A stretch of DNA of 64,000 nucleotides from JACDCA01 sp963810305 (lineage in GTDB: Bacteria > Acidobacteriota > Vicinamibacteria > Vicinamibacterales > 2-12-FULL-66-21), in assembly GCA_963810305.1 (NCBI GenBank), contig CAWEMY010000001.1:1-64000 (forward strand). The letters run 5' to 3'. Numbering within the stretch: the first letter of the stretch is position 1; every line of letters starts with the position of its first letter. Below, in pieces: positions 47,777 through 57,610 of the stretch. The position numbers and the translations under genes are program-made. The notes below the pieces were generated by a model that was not told where the DNA came from, did not search any database, and was given only the letters and a program-made list of their open reading frames with translations.

Positions 47777-48159
47777 TCGACCGAATCCAGATCGTCGCCA
47801 TTACCGTGAGTGTCATCCTCCTGGTTGTGGTTCTCGAGCTGGTAAGACGGCGCAAGTTGACGGAGGAGTATTCGTTTCTCTGGATTCTGGGCGCCCTGGT
47901 GCTGCTCACCCTCTCCATTCGCCGTGACGCGCTCGATATGGCCGCGGCCTGGCTGGGCGTGCACTATCCTCCGATGGTTCTGGTCATGCTGTTGATCGTG
48001 ATCGTCTTTGTGGCCTCGCTGTGCTTCTCGGTGATCGTGTCGCGCCAGCGGCAGCAGATCGAACGCCTCATCGGCGAGACCTCCATCCTCGCGGCGGAGC
48101 TGCGCGAGCAGCGGGTGGTGCAGAAGCGTCGGACGGAACCGGCCGATGACGCTGATTGA
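47773..48159 (+). CDS. DUF2304 membrane protein
   Basis: A 128-residue protein with three predicted helices: IVAITVSVILLVVVLELVRR, the segment YSFLWILGALVLLTLSI, and MVLVMLLIVIVFVASLCFSVIV. It then has a short helical C-terminal tail. The RRRKLTEEYSFLWIL motif identifies DUF2304, a family regularly found next to DPM1-like glycosyltransferases in polysaccharide loci, as here. The GTG start overlaps the upstream stop by four bases, and its end overlaps the ATPase start. A helper role in lipid-linked sugar transfer is inferred only. Confidence 0.86.
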   Translation: MIDRIQIVAITVSVILLVVVLELVRRRKLTEEYSFLWILGALVLLTLSIRRDALDMAAAWLGVHYPPMVLVMLLIVIVFVASLCFSVIVSRQRQQIERLIGETSILAAELREQRVVQKRRTEPADDAD

Positions 48160-48907
48160 CGTCCAGGGCGTTTCGAAAGCGTTCGTCATCCCCAGCGTCC
48201 GGCGGGACACCGTTCGGGAGCACGTCACCAGCCTGCTGCAGCCGCGCCGTTTCGAGCGATTGCAGGTGCTGAAGGACGTGACTTTTCAATTGGCGAAGGG
48301 AGAGACGCTCGGGATCATGGGGCGGAATGGCTCCGGCAAGAGCACTCTGCTGAAGATCATTTGCGGAATCTATCCGCCCGACCAGGGACGCGTCGCTGTG
48401 CGGGCGGATGTGACCCCGATCCTCGAGCTCGGCGTCGGCTGGAATCCGGAGCTCGACGCGGTCGACAACGTCTTTCTCATCGGTGCGGTGATGGGTCTGT
48501 CACTCGCCGAGATCCGCAGCGGGATGGCAGAGATCCTTGCCTTTGCCGAGCTCGAGCGGTTCGCAAACCTGAAACTGAAACACTATTCGAGCGGGATGTC
48601 GTCGCGTCTGGCGTATGCCGTGGCTTTCCGGGCAGTCAGAGAGGTGCTGGTCCTCGACGAGATTTTCGCCGTCGGTGACGCACGCTTCCGCGAACGCTGC
48701 GAGTTGCGCTACCAGCAGCTCCACGCGGCCGGCCACTCCATCGTCCTTGTCAGTCACAGTCCTCAGGTGGTCGAGCAGTTCTGTGACAGCGCGATCCTTT
48801 TGGAGGACGGCCGAATCGCCACTCGAGGGACGGGCCGGGAGGTTGCAGCCGCGTACTTGTCGACCGTCGTGACCAGGGGCGCGCCAGTGGCCACGGCGCT
48901 GGACTGA
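48146..48907 (+). CDS. ABC polysaccharide exporter ATPase (Wzt/TagH-like)
   Basis: A 253-residue ATPase. The Walker A motif is GRNGSGKSTLLKII, the signature motif is KHYSSGMSSRLAYAVAF, Walker B is EVLVLDEIFAVGD, and the H-loop is LVSHSPQVVEQFCD. The leader LLQPRRFERLQVLKDVTFQL and the PILELGVGWNPELDAVDNVFLIGAVMG stretch are characteristic of O-antigen/teichoic acid exporters. There is no C-terminal carbohydrate-binding domain, so it is the short TagH-like type. It should pair with the Wzm-like permease at 42186, about 5 kb away on the opposite strand. Confidence 0.93.
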   Translation: MTLIDVQGVSKAFVIPSVRRDTVREHVTSLLQPRRFERLQVLKDVTFQLAKGETLGIMGRNGSGKSTLLKIICGIYPPDQGRVAVRADVTPILELGVGWNPELDAVDNVFLIGAVMGLSLAEIRSGMAEILAFAELERFANLKLKHYSSGMSSRLAYAVAFRAVREVLVLDEIFAVGDARFRERCELRYQQLHAAGHSIVLVSHSPQVVEQFCDSAILLEDGRIATRGTGREVAAAYLSTVVTRGAPVATALD

Positions 48908-48921
48908 TCAACGGGCGCAAA

Positions 48922-50001
48922 ATGGCCAGTCCGCTCGTCTCGGTCATCATTACCTGCTACAACCTCGGCCAGTACCTGGACGAGGCGGTCGATAGTGTGC
49001 TCGCGCAGACCTTCGAGGATCTCGAGATCCTGATCGTCGACGACGGGTCGACCGATCCTCACACGACCGGACTGCTCAGCGCCTACGACAGGCCGCGCAC
49101 CCGGGTGCTGCGCACGCCTAACCGGGGTCTGCCCGCTGCGCGCAACCTGGGCCTGTCGCACACATCCGGCCCGTTCGTGACCATGCTCGACGCGGATGAC
49201 GTCTTCGAGCCCACGCTGCTCGAAAAGTCTGTCGCTGCGCTCTCTTCGGACCCGTCGCTGGCGTTCGTATCGCACTGGTTTCGCACATTCGGCGATGAAA
49301 GCTGGGAGTGGTCCCCGACCGCATGTGATTTTCCAGTTCTGCTCGACCACAACACCGTCAATGGCTCCGCGCTGGTGCGCCGGAGCGTTCTCATGGCGAT
49401 TGGCGGATTCGACGAGGCGATGCGCGACGGATGCGAAGACTGGGATCTCTGGATTCGCCTGGTCGCAGCCGGGCACCGCGGCATCATCCTGCCCGAAGTG
49501 CTGTTCAAGTACCGGAGGCGGGCCGACTCGATGAGCCGCACGATGATGCAGGCGGACGGCTATTCGCGACGGCTCGAATACCTGGCGACGAAGCACCGCG
49601 ATCTCTATCGTGAGCACTGTGCCCCCCTTCTCATCCAGCGGGAGTCCGATATCGCGAGGTTTCGGCGTCACATCCATGACCTGCGTATCGGTGAGCACCA
49701 GCACCTGAAACCCGAACTCGCCAGATGGCGGGATGAAGTCGCGACCCTGGAGCGGAAGCACGAAACACGCCGGTTGCAGGCAGCGACGTTACAGGCAGCG
49801 ACGAGCCGGCTGGGCGCGGAGCTCGCGGAGGCGCGCGTCGCCCTGCAGAGCGCCGTTCAAAACACCTATGCACTCGACGCCGAGCTCAATCGCTACCGGG
49901 CGCAGGTCGAGGAGCTGCGAGCGTCGGGGAGCTGGCGGCTGACGGCCCCGCTCCGGCGGATCTACAAGATGCTGCGCGCAATCGCCGGGAGAACCGCGTG
50001 A
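48922..50001 (+). CDS. GT2-family glycosyltransferase with C-terminal coiled coil
   Basis: A 359-residue protein. The GT-A domain (1 to about 230) has VSVIITCYNLGQYLDEAVDSVL, ILIVDDGSTDPHT, NRGLPAARNLGLSHTSGPFVTMLDADD (the DxD-like motif) and CEDWDLWIRLVAAG. Residues about 235-345 form a heptad-rich coiled coil, and the chain ends in SWRLTAPLRRIYKMLRA, a tail often seen on glycosyltransferases of large surface-glycan loci. The stop overlaps the start of the next gene by four bases (GTGA). Confidence 0.9.
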   Translation: MASPLVSVIITCYNLGQYLDEAVDSVLAQTFEDLEILIVDDGSTDPHTTGLLSAYDRPRTRVLRTPNRGLPAARNLGLSHTSGPFVTMLDADDVFEPTLLEKSVAALSSDPSLAFVSHWFRTFGDESWEWSPTACDFPVLLDHNTVNGSALVRRSVLMAIGGFDEAMRDGCEDWDLWIRLVAAGHRGIILPEVLFKYRRRADSMSRTMMQADGYSRRLEYLATKHRDLYREHCAPLLIQRESDIARFRRHIHDLRIGEHQHLKPELARWRDEVATLERKHETRRLQAATLQAATSRLGAELAEARVALQSAVQNTYALDAELNRYRAQVEELRASGSWRLTAPLRRIYKMLRAIAGRTA

Positions 50002-52512
50002 CCCTGCCCGTCGCAACGATCGTGCGTTGCGCCGATCGCGTGCGCCACGTCTATACGACGCTCGAGAGCATCGAGCGACAGTCTGGTGGCACGGCTGAAG
50101 ATCGTACTCGTCACCGACGGCACCACTCCACCAGGAGCCCGCGACTGGCTCGCCGCGCTCGGCGTCGCGCGGCGAGTGATGACGACAGACGTCACCACGG
50201 CGTCTCCCGGCGCGGTTCGGAACGCCGGGATCCGCGCGTCCCGATCCGCATTCATCGTCTGTATCGACGCCGGCGACGTGTTCGACGACGGGTTCCACCG
50301 TACCGCAGCGTCCGTCCTCGAAACGCAATCGGAGGTGGCGATTGCAACCTCGCTGGTGCATTTCCGCGGGCCGGGACACCCGCCCGCCACTTCTGCCCAG
50401 ACACAATGCACGCTCGAAGATCTCGTTCGCGATTCCGAGGCGATCCACCCGGCGTCGATGTTTCGGCGCGAGGCGTGGACGGCGCTCGGTGGCTACGACG
50501 AGCGCCTGCCGGCGCTGGAGGCCTACGATTTCTACCTTCGTCTTCTTCAGCGGGGCGGCTCCGTCAAAGTGATCCCGCGGCCGCTGCTGATCCGGACCGC
50601 TCGTGAGGATGCACTGTTCCGCCGTGCCTGGGACGACGATCAGCATGCGCCCGCGTTTGCCCGGATCGCCTCGAAACACTCCGCTCTGTTTGCCATCGAT
50701 CCGGCAGCATCTCTCACCGCGCGCGAAACCAAGCTCGGCGCGCTGACCGTTGAACATCGCGAGCTGCTGACGCGCCGCGACAACTACCTTGCGGAGATCG
50801 ATGAGCTGAAAACGCGCGCGGCAGAGCTGCGGAACGACCTGCCTCCCGACACTGAGCTGTTGGACCTGGGGGATCTGCGAAGAACATCTCCGCTCTCGCG
50901 AGAGTGGGGATACGAACGAGGCAAGCCGATCGACCGCCACTACATCGAACAGTTTCTCGACTGCAACGCCGCGGCGATTCACGGCGATGTTCTCGAGGTG
51001 CAGGAGCCCGACTACACGAGACATTTCGGCGGAGGCCGCGTTACCAGGAGCGACGTGCTCGATCTCGATGCCGGTAACCCGAAGGCGACGGTGACCAGTG
51101 ATCTGCGCTGCGCCGCGAACCTGGCGTCAGCCTCGTACGACTGCATCATCCTGACCCAGACGCTCCATGTCGTCGACGACATGCCCGCCGTCGTCTCCGA
51201 GTGCGCCAGGCTTCTCCGGCCCGGGGGCGTGCTGCTGGCCACGCTGCCCGCTGCGAGCCGAGTATGCCTCGAGTACGGGCACGACAACGACTTCTGGCGT
51301 GTCACCGAGGCCGGCGTGAGGCGCGTGTTCTCCCCGTTTTTCCCGGCGGATGCGCTTGAAATCCGAACGGTCGGCAACGTGCTGGTCAACGCCGCCTTTC
51401 TTTACGGGCTGGCGGCCCATGAGTTGACCGATGACGAATTCACCGCCACCGATCCGTACTTTCCGCTGCTTGTAACGGTGAGAGCGGAGAAGGCAACAGA
51501 GGGCGCAAGGGCCGCGCGCATGCGACAGACTCGCGAGAGCACGCTCGAGCCCCGGGCGGCGATCCTTCTCTACCACCGTGTGAGCACAACGAACCAGAAC
51601 GTTCACGGGCTCGCGATCGAGCCGGCGCAGTTCCGCAGACAGATGGCGCATCTGGCGCAGTGTTATCACCCGATGGGACTCGTCGATCTGATCGACGCGG
51701 TCGACGACGGGCGCGTCCCTTCGGGCGCCGTCGCCGTCACCTTTGATGACGGGTACCTCGACAACTACCTCGAAGCCTCCCCCGTGCTCCTGGAGTATTC
51801 GGTACCGGCGACCTTTCTGGTGACGACTGAGCGCCTCGACGAGGATTACGAGTTCTGGTGGGACGCGCTCGAACGCGTCCTGCTCACCCCCGCCGCACCA
51901 TTACCCCCGCAGCTCCTGGTGGAACTTCCAGAGGGCGTGACCAGTTTGCCGTCGGTGACGTACGCGCAGCGGCTGACCGCGTACTGGCACGTCTACCACG
52001 CCATTGCCGGCACCCCTGCGCTCACGCGTGACGCTGTGGTTCGCACGGTGCTCGAGTGGAGCGGTGCCGAGCAGCCTGACCATCTTCCGCACCGGCGCAT
52101 GCGAAGTGAGGAGGTCATCGCGCTGGCATCGCGCCACGGCCATACGATCGGCGCGCATTCAGAGACTCACGTCCGCCTATCCTGTCAGACGCCAGAGGTT
52201 CAGCGGGCTGAGATCGAGGGCAGCCGGCGGACTCTCGCGCGCCTGCTTTCGCAGCCCGTCTCCGCATTCGCCTATCCCTTCGGCGACTTCGACAACGGCG
52301 TCCTCGCCAGCGCCGGGCTTTCTTTCGACCTCGCGCTGACATGTGAGGAAGCCGTTCTGACCGCTGGCCTCAATCGGAGCCGGCTGCCGCGATTCGAGGT
52401 GACGCCCAAGCGCAGCGGCAACTTTGAAGTGTGGCTGGCCACGATCCTGGGCGGCGGCAGTGCGCACGATCGTACCGGTTCTCAGTCGGTTCCATATCGG
52501 CCAGCCACATAG
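49998..52512 (+). CDS. Trifunctional GT2-methyltransferase-polysaccharide deacetylase, one frameshift
   Basis: The GTG start at 49998 gives VTLPVATIVRCADRVRHVYTTLESIERQ. One extra base near 50082 then leads to ARLKIVLVTDG. Domains in order are: GT2-like GT-A (about 1-235, FIVCIDAGDVFDDGF); a coiled linker; a class I SAM methyltransferase (about 310-500, SYDCIILTQTLHVVDDMPAV and ARLLRPGGVLLATLP); and a NodB-type deacetylase (about 540-820, VAVTFDDGYLDNYLEAS with the metal Asp, GAHSETHVRLS, AFAYPFGDFDNGV). Together these could add, methylate and deacetylate a sugar. The end overlaps the convergent gene by 31 bp. Confidence 0.85.
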
Positions 52513-54746
52513 TCCCGAGTGCCCCGCGCGACAGCGCCCAGCCGGGACGAGAGCGTGCCGCCGTTGGAGATTACCGCGTGCGCGATATTCAGCGTGACGA
52601 TCGACACTGAGCGCCCTAGCTGTGCAATGCGGTTACCGGACCCGGACCGTCGACTCGCGATGAGCAAATGATTGCGGGCCGCGAAGTACAGACGCCGAGG
52701 GGAGTCCGCGCCAATTGAGCGGCTTCCCTCATGATAAGCGGTCGTGTCGCCCGCCAGCGTCGAGTCATAACCGGCGGCCCGCGCCCTCAAACAGAAGTCG
52801 AGATCCTCGAAGGAAAAGAAGTAGTCCTCGTCCAGCAGGCCGATCTCGTTGAAGACCTCACTCTTGACGAGCATCACGCAGCCGCTGAGGGCATCGACCG
52901 AGCGATCGAGGGGTTCGCTCGAGAGGCCACGGTATTCACCCGTTCCGATATGCCGCATGCGGCCCGTACGCGGCTCGTAACTCATGCCAAGCGATGCTAT
53001 GCGGCGCGGGTCCGACCGCGATCGCAACACCGGTCCCACGATCCCCACCCCCGGCACGCGAAGACATCGCTCGAGACCCGCGACGCAGTCGGGGGGCACG
53101 ATGACATCGCTGTTCACCAGCAGGACGGCGCCTGCGCCTCGCGAGAGCGCCGCGCGGATGCCGAGATTCATGCCGCCTGAGAACCCCAGGTTGTGGTCGC
53201 TGACGATGCAGGTCACCGGCTCGAGCCCCTCGAGCGCCTCCCGGCAATCCCCGCCGGCGCTGTTGTCGACGACGATAATCTCATCGACGGGACGCCGCGA
53301 CCGGAGCAGCGATTTCACCGCGAACAGGGTCTCAATCGGGGTGGCATAATTCAGCACCACCGCGGCAAGTCGCATCGGCGCCTGCGGCTGTCGTCGCGCC
53401 AGTTCTGCCGCGTACAGTTCCCGCGCATATCTGACGTCCTCCTCAATCGTGCGAACCGCTGAGAGGCGTGACGATAAGGGGGCGAGCAGCGAGGGGTTCT
53501 CCACCAGGCGATTCATCGCACGGTAAAGGCCGTCGACGTCTCCCGGTTCGACGAGAAACCCGTTCACGCCGTCCTGGACAATCTCCGGAATGCCACCGAT
53601 GCGGGACGCGATGACTGGGACGCGCGCGAGGAATGCCTCGCGAATGACCAGCGGGCTGTTCTCCGGCCAGATCGACGGCACGACGAGGACGTCGATCTCC
53701 GACAAGGCTTCCGCCACACGATCGTGAGCGATCGGACCGGCGAAGCGGACGCCGGGATGAGCGAGGAAGCCCTCGAGCACGGATCGATACCGCTCATCGC
53801 CGTGATACGCCGCGTGCGGTCCAAAGAGGGTGACAGATGCCGCGTCACGAGGGAGACGGGCGAATGCCTGAAGCAGGACGTCGGGCGCCTTCGACACCAT
53901 CAGGGTTCCGAGAAATCCGAACCGCATCCGTGCCGAACTGGTTCGCGCAAGCTGCCGAAATGGTGCGTGGTCGAACCCGTACGCCGACGTGATGACCCGC
54001 TCGGGCGGCACCCCGAACTCGATGAAGCGCCGGCGGATGTATTCCGATGGGGCGAGAAAACGGGTCACGTACGAGCAGACGGTCCGCATGTGATCCAGGC
54101 GTTCGCGCGACTGCGAGGCGCCTTCCGCAGGGTCCACGGTGAACCACGCTACTTTGCGGGCGACGCGCCGGACCTGAGTTGCCACCCGGACGGGCAGCCG
54201 GTCTTCGATCTCGCGCAGTGCAACTGACGCGGAAAACATCCTCGGCGAAGCGCCCTCGATCCGCCCCACGCATCTGTTGCACCCGGTAGCTCCGGGTCCC
54301 GCGCAAACCCGGAAGTCCTGGTCGAGAAGCTGGCCTCGATGGCACATCAGCCAGTAGTCGTGGAGCGTGTAAAAGCACGGCACGTTGCGAAGAGACAGGC
54401 TCTGAACGATCGACGTCGAGAGACAGGTCAGGTGATGGACGTGTGCCACTTGCGGATTCACCAGCTCGATCACGCGCCGTGCGACCGCGCCGAGCGCGTC
54501 ATTGCGGTAGGTGTCGGAAAACGATCGCGTCGCCCGGAAAGTATTGTTGATGTAAAGGATGCGCATCCCACTGCGTGTCTCGGTACGAATCGCGTACTCA
54601 GGGCGGGAGGCATCTGCCTCCCGCGTGAGTACGGTGACCTGGTCACCGCAATGATCCTTCAGCGCGCGTGCGTGTCTCTCTGCGTAGATCTCGGCGCCCG
54701 CCTCGGCCTGTGGCGGAAACCCGTGGACGATCTCCAGAATCCTCAT
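52482..54746 (-). CDS. GT4-GT2 fusion glycosyltransferase
   Basis: A 754-residue two-domain enzyme. The N-terminal GT-B part (about 1-440) begins MRILEIVHGFPPQAEAGAEIYAERHARAL and has VLVVPSIWPENSPLVIREAFLARVPVIAS (EX7E-type) and IPEIVQDGVNGFLV. The C-terminal GT-A part (about 455-720) has VVLNYATPIETLFAVKSLL, EIIVVDNSAGG, NLGFSGGMNLGIRAAL, VLLVNSDV and FFSFEDLDFCLRARAAG, resembling rhamnosyltransferases. Fusions like this are common in ABC-dependent glycan loci. It is the last gene of a leftward trio. Its final 31 bp overlap the convergent trifunctional gene. Confidence 0.9.
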   Translation of the reverse strand: MRILEIVHGFPPQAEAGAEIYAERHARALKDHCGDQVTVLTREADASRPEYAIRTETRSGMRILYINNTFRATRSFSDTYRNDALGAVARRVIELVNPQVAHVHHLTCLSTSIVQSLSLRNVPCFYTLHDYWLMCHRGQLLDQDFRVCAGPGATGCNRCVGRIEGASPRMFSASVALREIEDRLPVRVATQVRRVARKVAWFTVDPAEGASQSRERLDHMRTVCSYVTRFLAPSEYIRRRFIEFGVPPERVITSAYGFDHAPFRQLARTSSARMRFGFLGTLMVSKAPDVLLQAFARLPRDAASVTLFGPHAAYHGDERYRSVLEGFLAHPGVRFAGPIAHDRVAEALSEIDVLVVPSIWPENSPLVIREAFLARVPVIASRIGGIPEIVQDGVNGFLVEPGDVDGLYRAMNRLVENPSLLAPLSSRLSAVRTIEEDVRYARELYAAELARRQPQAPMRLAAVVLNYATPIETLFAVKSLLRSRRPVDEIIVVDNSAGGDCREALEGLEPVTCIVSDHNLGFSGGMNLGIRAALSRGAGAVLLVNSDVIVPPDCVAGLERCLRVPGVGIVGPVLRSRSDPRRIASLGMSYEPRTGRMRHIGTGEYRGLSSEPLDRSVDALSGCVMLVKSEVFNEIGLLDEDYFFSFEDLDFCLRARAAGYDSTLAGDTTAYHEGSRSIGADSPRRLYFAARNHLLIASRRSGSGNRIAQLGRSVSIVTLNIAHAVISNGGTLSSRLGAVARGTRDYVAGRYGTD

Positions 54747-54749
54747 CAG

Positions 54750-55685
54750 TCAGGAACGCCCGGTCGACGCCGTTCGCCGGGCGGCGGCAGAGGCGCCAAG
54801 ATACTGGCCGAGGGGCCACGCAAACGCCAGCGCGATGGCTCTCACGAATCTCGCCCTTTGCCTCCCGTTCGAGGGCGCCGAACGTTCACACCGCAGGTGC
54901 AACGCGAGCGACCCGCTGATCGACCGGGCGAGCGATGAGACATTCGGAATCGTTCGGAGACGCAGCAACTCGAATAACCGCTGATGCAGCAGGTAGGTGC
55001 GGGTGAACTCGTAGCGCGCGGACCGTTCGTGCGAATGCTCGACCGCGGCGGTGGGAACGAAGGCGAGGCGATGGCCGGCCATCAGGGTTTCGACCGCCCA
55101 TGCGATGTCTTCGGCCATCGGCGTCTGGCGGAAGGGATGATCGCGCCAGACGGAACGGCGAATGCACGAGCACACATTGTCGAACGTGCAGCGAACCAGC
55201 CGCTCCGACGGCGTCAGCGCGGCAAACTCCGCCGGATCGATGGCGACTGTTCGTGGGACGTCGCTCGCCGCCACGGCACGTTCGGCGTAGTGCCGCGTGA
55301 CGGCGCTGGCGTCTCGTCTGGGCCGCTGCCGGGCAAAGGCGCCGGCAATTGTCGGATCCGCGCGCAGCGGTCCGAGAAGTTCAGCAAGCCACGTGTCGGT
55401 CGCCGGCAACGCGTCCTGCACCGTCAGCACGACCAGCTCGGCGGTGGCATTTTCGATTCCCAGATTGCGCGTCAGGCCGTGATCGAATGTGTCGGCCGGG
55501 ATAGAGATCAGCCGGTCGACTCGGCCGCGGAGGAAATCCTCAGTGCCGTCGGTCGAGGACGAATCGACGGCGACAATTTCGAAAGGACCGTCAAAGCGCT
55601 GCCGGTGCAGCGCATCGATCAGCGCCGGCAGCGTCGCCATGCCGTTGCAGGTCGGCACTACGATGGACACCAGCGGAGTCTTCAT
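54750..55685 (-). CDS. GT2-family glycosyltransferase (rhamnosyltransferase-like)
   Basis: A 311-residue GT-A enzyme. VSIVVPTCNGMATLPALIDALHRQ, EIVAVDSSSTDGTEDFL and FDHGLTRNLGIENATAELVVLTVQDALP are classic for the RfbF/rhamnosyltransferase branch (the HG-x-x-RN motif). The C-terminal part has MAEDIAWAVETLMAGHRLAFVPTAAVEHSH. The start overlaps the stop of the upstream GT4 gene by four bases. Sugar specificity is a family-level guess. Confidence 0.88.
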   Translation of the reverse strand: MKTPLVSIVVPTCNGMATLPALIDALHRQRFDGPFEIVAVDSSSTDGTEDFLRGRVDRLISIPADTFDHGLTRNLGIENATAELVVLTVQDALPATDTWLAELLGPLRADPTIAGAFARQRPRRDASAVTRHYAERAVAASDVPRTVAIDPAEFAALTPSERLVRCTFDNVCSCIRRSVWRDHPFRQTPMAEDIAWAVETLMAGHRLAFVPTAAVEHSHERSARYEFTRTYLLHQRLFELLRLRTIPNVSSLARSISGSLALHLRCERSAPSNGRQRARFVRAIALAFAWPLGQYLGASAAARRTASTGRS

Positions 55686-57043
55686 GGCCGGCGCAGGGCC
55701 AGATACTCGGCTTCCCGCTCACGCGCATCCTGCTCCAGCGTCATGACCGGCGGGAGGGACCGGCTGAATTCGGCGATCCGGTGCGGGTGGTCGATCAAAT
55801 CCCGAAGAGCGGCGGCGAGCTCCGCAGCCGAGGTTGGCTCGTACAACCAGCCATGCTGACCGTGGGCAACGAGCTCCGCAATGCCCCCGATCCGTGCCCC
55901 GACGATGGGGATCCCGGCCTGAAACGCCTCGTGGATGACGAGCGGAGAGTTCTCGAGCCACAAGGATGGCACCACCAGCACGTCGATCTCGTCATAGACG
56001 TCCGCCGTCCGCTCGCGATCGAACTTCCCCATGAACCGCACCGGCAGGTCCGCCGATTGCGCGCGGAGCCCGGCCACATAATCGGGAAACACGTGCGGAT
56101 CACCGAAGATCTTCAACTGGTAGGGCGCCGGCATGAGGAGGCGTGCCGCCGCGATCAGAATGTGCACTCCTTTGTGCCACGTCAGAGTCCCGACGTAACC
56201 AATCCGCAGAGGACCGTGATAGGCAGGCCTGGCGCCCCGTCGCATCGGGACGAAACCATAGTCGGACACCTTGATCTTCGTCGGCGCGATGCCGAGGTTG
56301 ATGAACTCCCCGGCAATCGACCGCGACGGGGCAAGAAACAGATCGACAGACTCGAAGACCTCGCGCGCCGCTGCGAGGCGCGCGTCGAGATCCTCTGGGG
56401 TAACCGTCAGCGGCGATACCGCCCTGGCCGCAGCCGCTCCCCGCTTGGCCACACGTGGAAATCGCCGGAGCGCGCGCGCCGTCATGCGTTGTAGCGCGCC
56501 GGGCCACGCGGTGGTCAAAACGCCGAGCGAGGATTGTGCCTGGAACGGGGACTCGCGGAAGCATCGCGCGCAACGGGCCGTGTCGATCACGTCGCATTGA
56601 TGCGCCTCGGCGATGTGGATGCGCTGGCCGCCGGACGCGCACACCAGCGTGTAATCATGAAGCGTGGCAACGACCGGGATGCCCATGGCGCGCGCCATCG
56701 CCGGCAGATCGAACGAGAGATTCAGAAGGTTGTGGATATGCACGACGTCGGGCTGTAGAGCGTGGATGACGTGTGCGATCTGCTCATTGATGACCGGCGG
56801 CCGGTAGGTGCCGGCGAAACTCGTGGTCACCCAGTTATTGACGATTTCTACGACGGCAAGTCCCTCGTGCAGCCTCCAGGTGACCTCCCCATGGGGCCGC
56901 GAGGGGTCGTACTCGGCGCATAACACAGTGACGTCATGCCGCTTCGAAAGCTCGCGGCCAAGCTCGAACGCGTAGATCTCCGACCCGGCGCGGTGCCGGG
57001 GCAGGAAGTCGTGGATCACGTGCAGAAGGGTGAGGCGGTCCAC
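55682..57043 (-). CDS. GT4-family glycosyltransferase
   Basis: A 453-residue GT-B glycosyltransferase. The N terminus VDRLTLLHVIHDFLPRHRAGSEIYAFELGRELSKRHDVTVL starts at GTG 57043. The frame remains open farther upstream, but that part is antisense to the S4 gene and was excluded. A cysteine cluster (CASGGQ...CDVIDTARCARCF) is typical of a subset of GT4 enzymes. The donor domain has RIGYVGTLTWHKGVHILIAAA, VLVVPSLWLENSPLVIHEAFQAGIPIVGA and IAELVAHGQHGWLY. It heads the leftward GT trio. Confidence 0.9.
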   Translation of the reverse strand: MDRLTLLHVIHDFLPRHRAGSEIYAFELGRELSKRHDVTVLCAEYDPSRPHGEVTWRLHEGLAVVEIVNNWVTTSFAGTYRPPVINEQIAHVIHALQPDVVHIHNLLNLSFDLPAMARAMGIPVVATLHDYTLVCASGGQRIHIAEAHQCDVIDTARCARCFRESPFQAQSSLGVLTTAWPGALQRMTARALRRFPRVAKRGAAAARAVSPLTVTPEDLDARLAAAREVFESVDLFLAPSRSIAGEFINLGIAPTKIKVSDYGFVPMRRGARPAYHGPLRIGYVGTLTWHKGVHILIAAARLLMPAPYQLKIFGDPHVFPDYVAGLRAQSADLPVRFMGKFDRERTADVYDEIDVLVVPSLWLENSPLVIHEAFQAGIPIVGARIGGIAELVAHGQHGWLYEPTSAAELAAALRDLIDHPHRIAEFSRSLPPVMTLEQDAREREAEYLALRRP

Positions 57044-57136
57044 TCGGTCACTTAGAGTAGCCTTCGCCACAGAGAACACAAAGTCCCTCACGACGGGTCG
57101 GTCCCTCAGCGTTCCGGAGGACGCTAGAATCAGCAG

Positions 57137-57517
57137 GTGCGCCTGGACGTCTGGCTCGACATCGCGTGTCTCTTTCGCACGCGTTCGGAGGCCTCGAACG
57201 CATGCAAGGGCGGCAAGGTGGACCTCAACGGCCACTCCGCCAAACCCAATCGTGAACTGAAGGCCGGCGACGAAATCCTGATCACCCGCCCCCTCGGGAG
57301 ACGTCAGAAGGTGGTCGTCCGAGGGTTCGCCGAGCAGCACATCCCGAAAGCCGAAGCCCGCAAGCTCTACGAGGACATCACCCCCGCCCCTTCGCCAGAA
57401 GAAGCCGAGATGCTGCGGCTCGCCAGGCTCGCCCGTCCCCACGTCAGAGCGGCGCAGGCCGGTGCACCCGACAAACGAGAGCGCCGTGAGCTACGCCGGA
57501 TGAAGGAAGGCCGATGA
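57137..57517 (+). CDS. S4-domain RNA-binding protein (Hsp15-like)
   Basis: A 126-residue protein starting at a GTG. The S4 domain reads MRLDVWLDIACLFRTRSEASNACKGGKVDLNGHSAKPNRELKAGDEILI, matching the Hsp15/YlmH-type fold that binds ribosomal RNA. A basic C-terminal tail (DKRERRELRRMKEGR) fits Hsp15, which helps recycle stalled 50S subunits. It is divergent from the GT4 gene and followed by the 9-bp repeat array. Confidence 0.88.
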   Translation: MRLDVWLDIACLFRTRSEASNACKGGKVDLNGHSAKPNRELKAGDEILITRPLGRRQKVVVRGFAEQHIPKAEARKLYEDITPAPSPEEAEMLRLARLARPHVRAAQAGAPDKRERRELRRMKEGR

Positions 57518-57520
57518 TGG

Positions 57521-57552
57521 GGTGCGGAGGGTGCGAGGGGTGCGAAGGGTGC
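57521..57552. repeat. Four 9-bp GGTGCGARG units upstream of rpsT
   Basis: GGTGC cores start at 57521, 57530, 57539 and 57548, exactly 9 bp apart. The array ends six bases before the TATAAT box of rpsT, so it occupies the spacer and -35 region. It is the same family as the array at 8221. Confidence 0.85.
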
Positions 57553-57557
57553 CGTGT

Positions 57558-57563
57558 TATAAT
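57558..57563 (+). promoter_or_regulatory. -10 box of rpsT
   Basis: A perfect TATAAT lies about 48 bp before the rpsT start in an otherwise GC-rich gap. A good ribosome site, AAAGGA, lies about eight bases before the TTG at 57611. The -35 position falls inside the 9-bp repeat array. Confidence 0.7.
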
Positions 57564-57610
57564 TAGCGGTTTGTAAACGTTCAAAGTTCAGAGTTTCAAA
57601 GGACCGATCA

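Noticed and set aside
57044..57442. N-terminal extension of the GT4 gene up to 57442
   Set aside because: The extension is antisense to the S4-domain gene. Homology to GT4 starts at the GTG at 57043.
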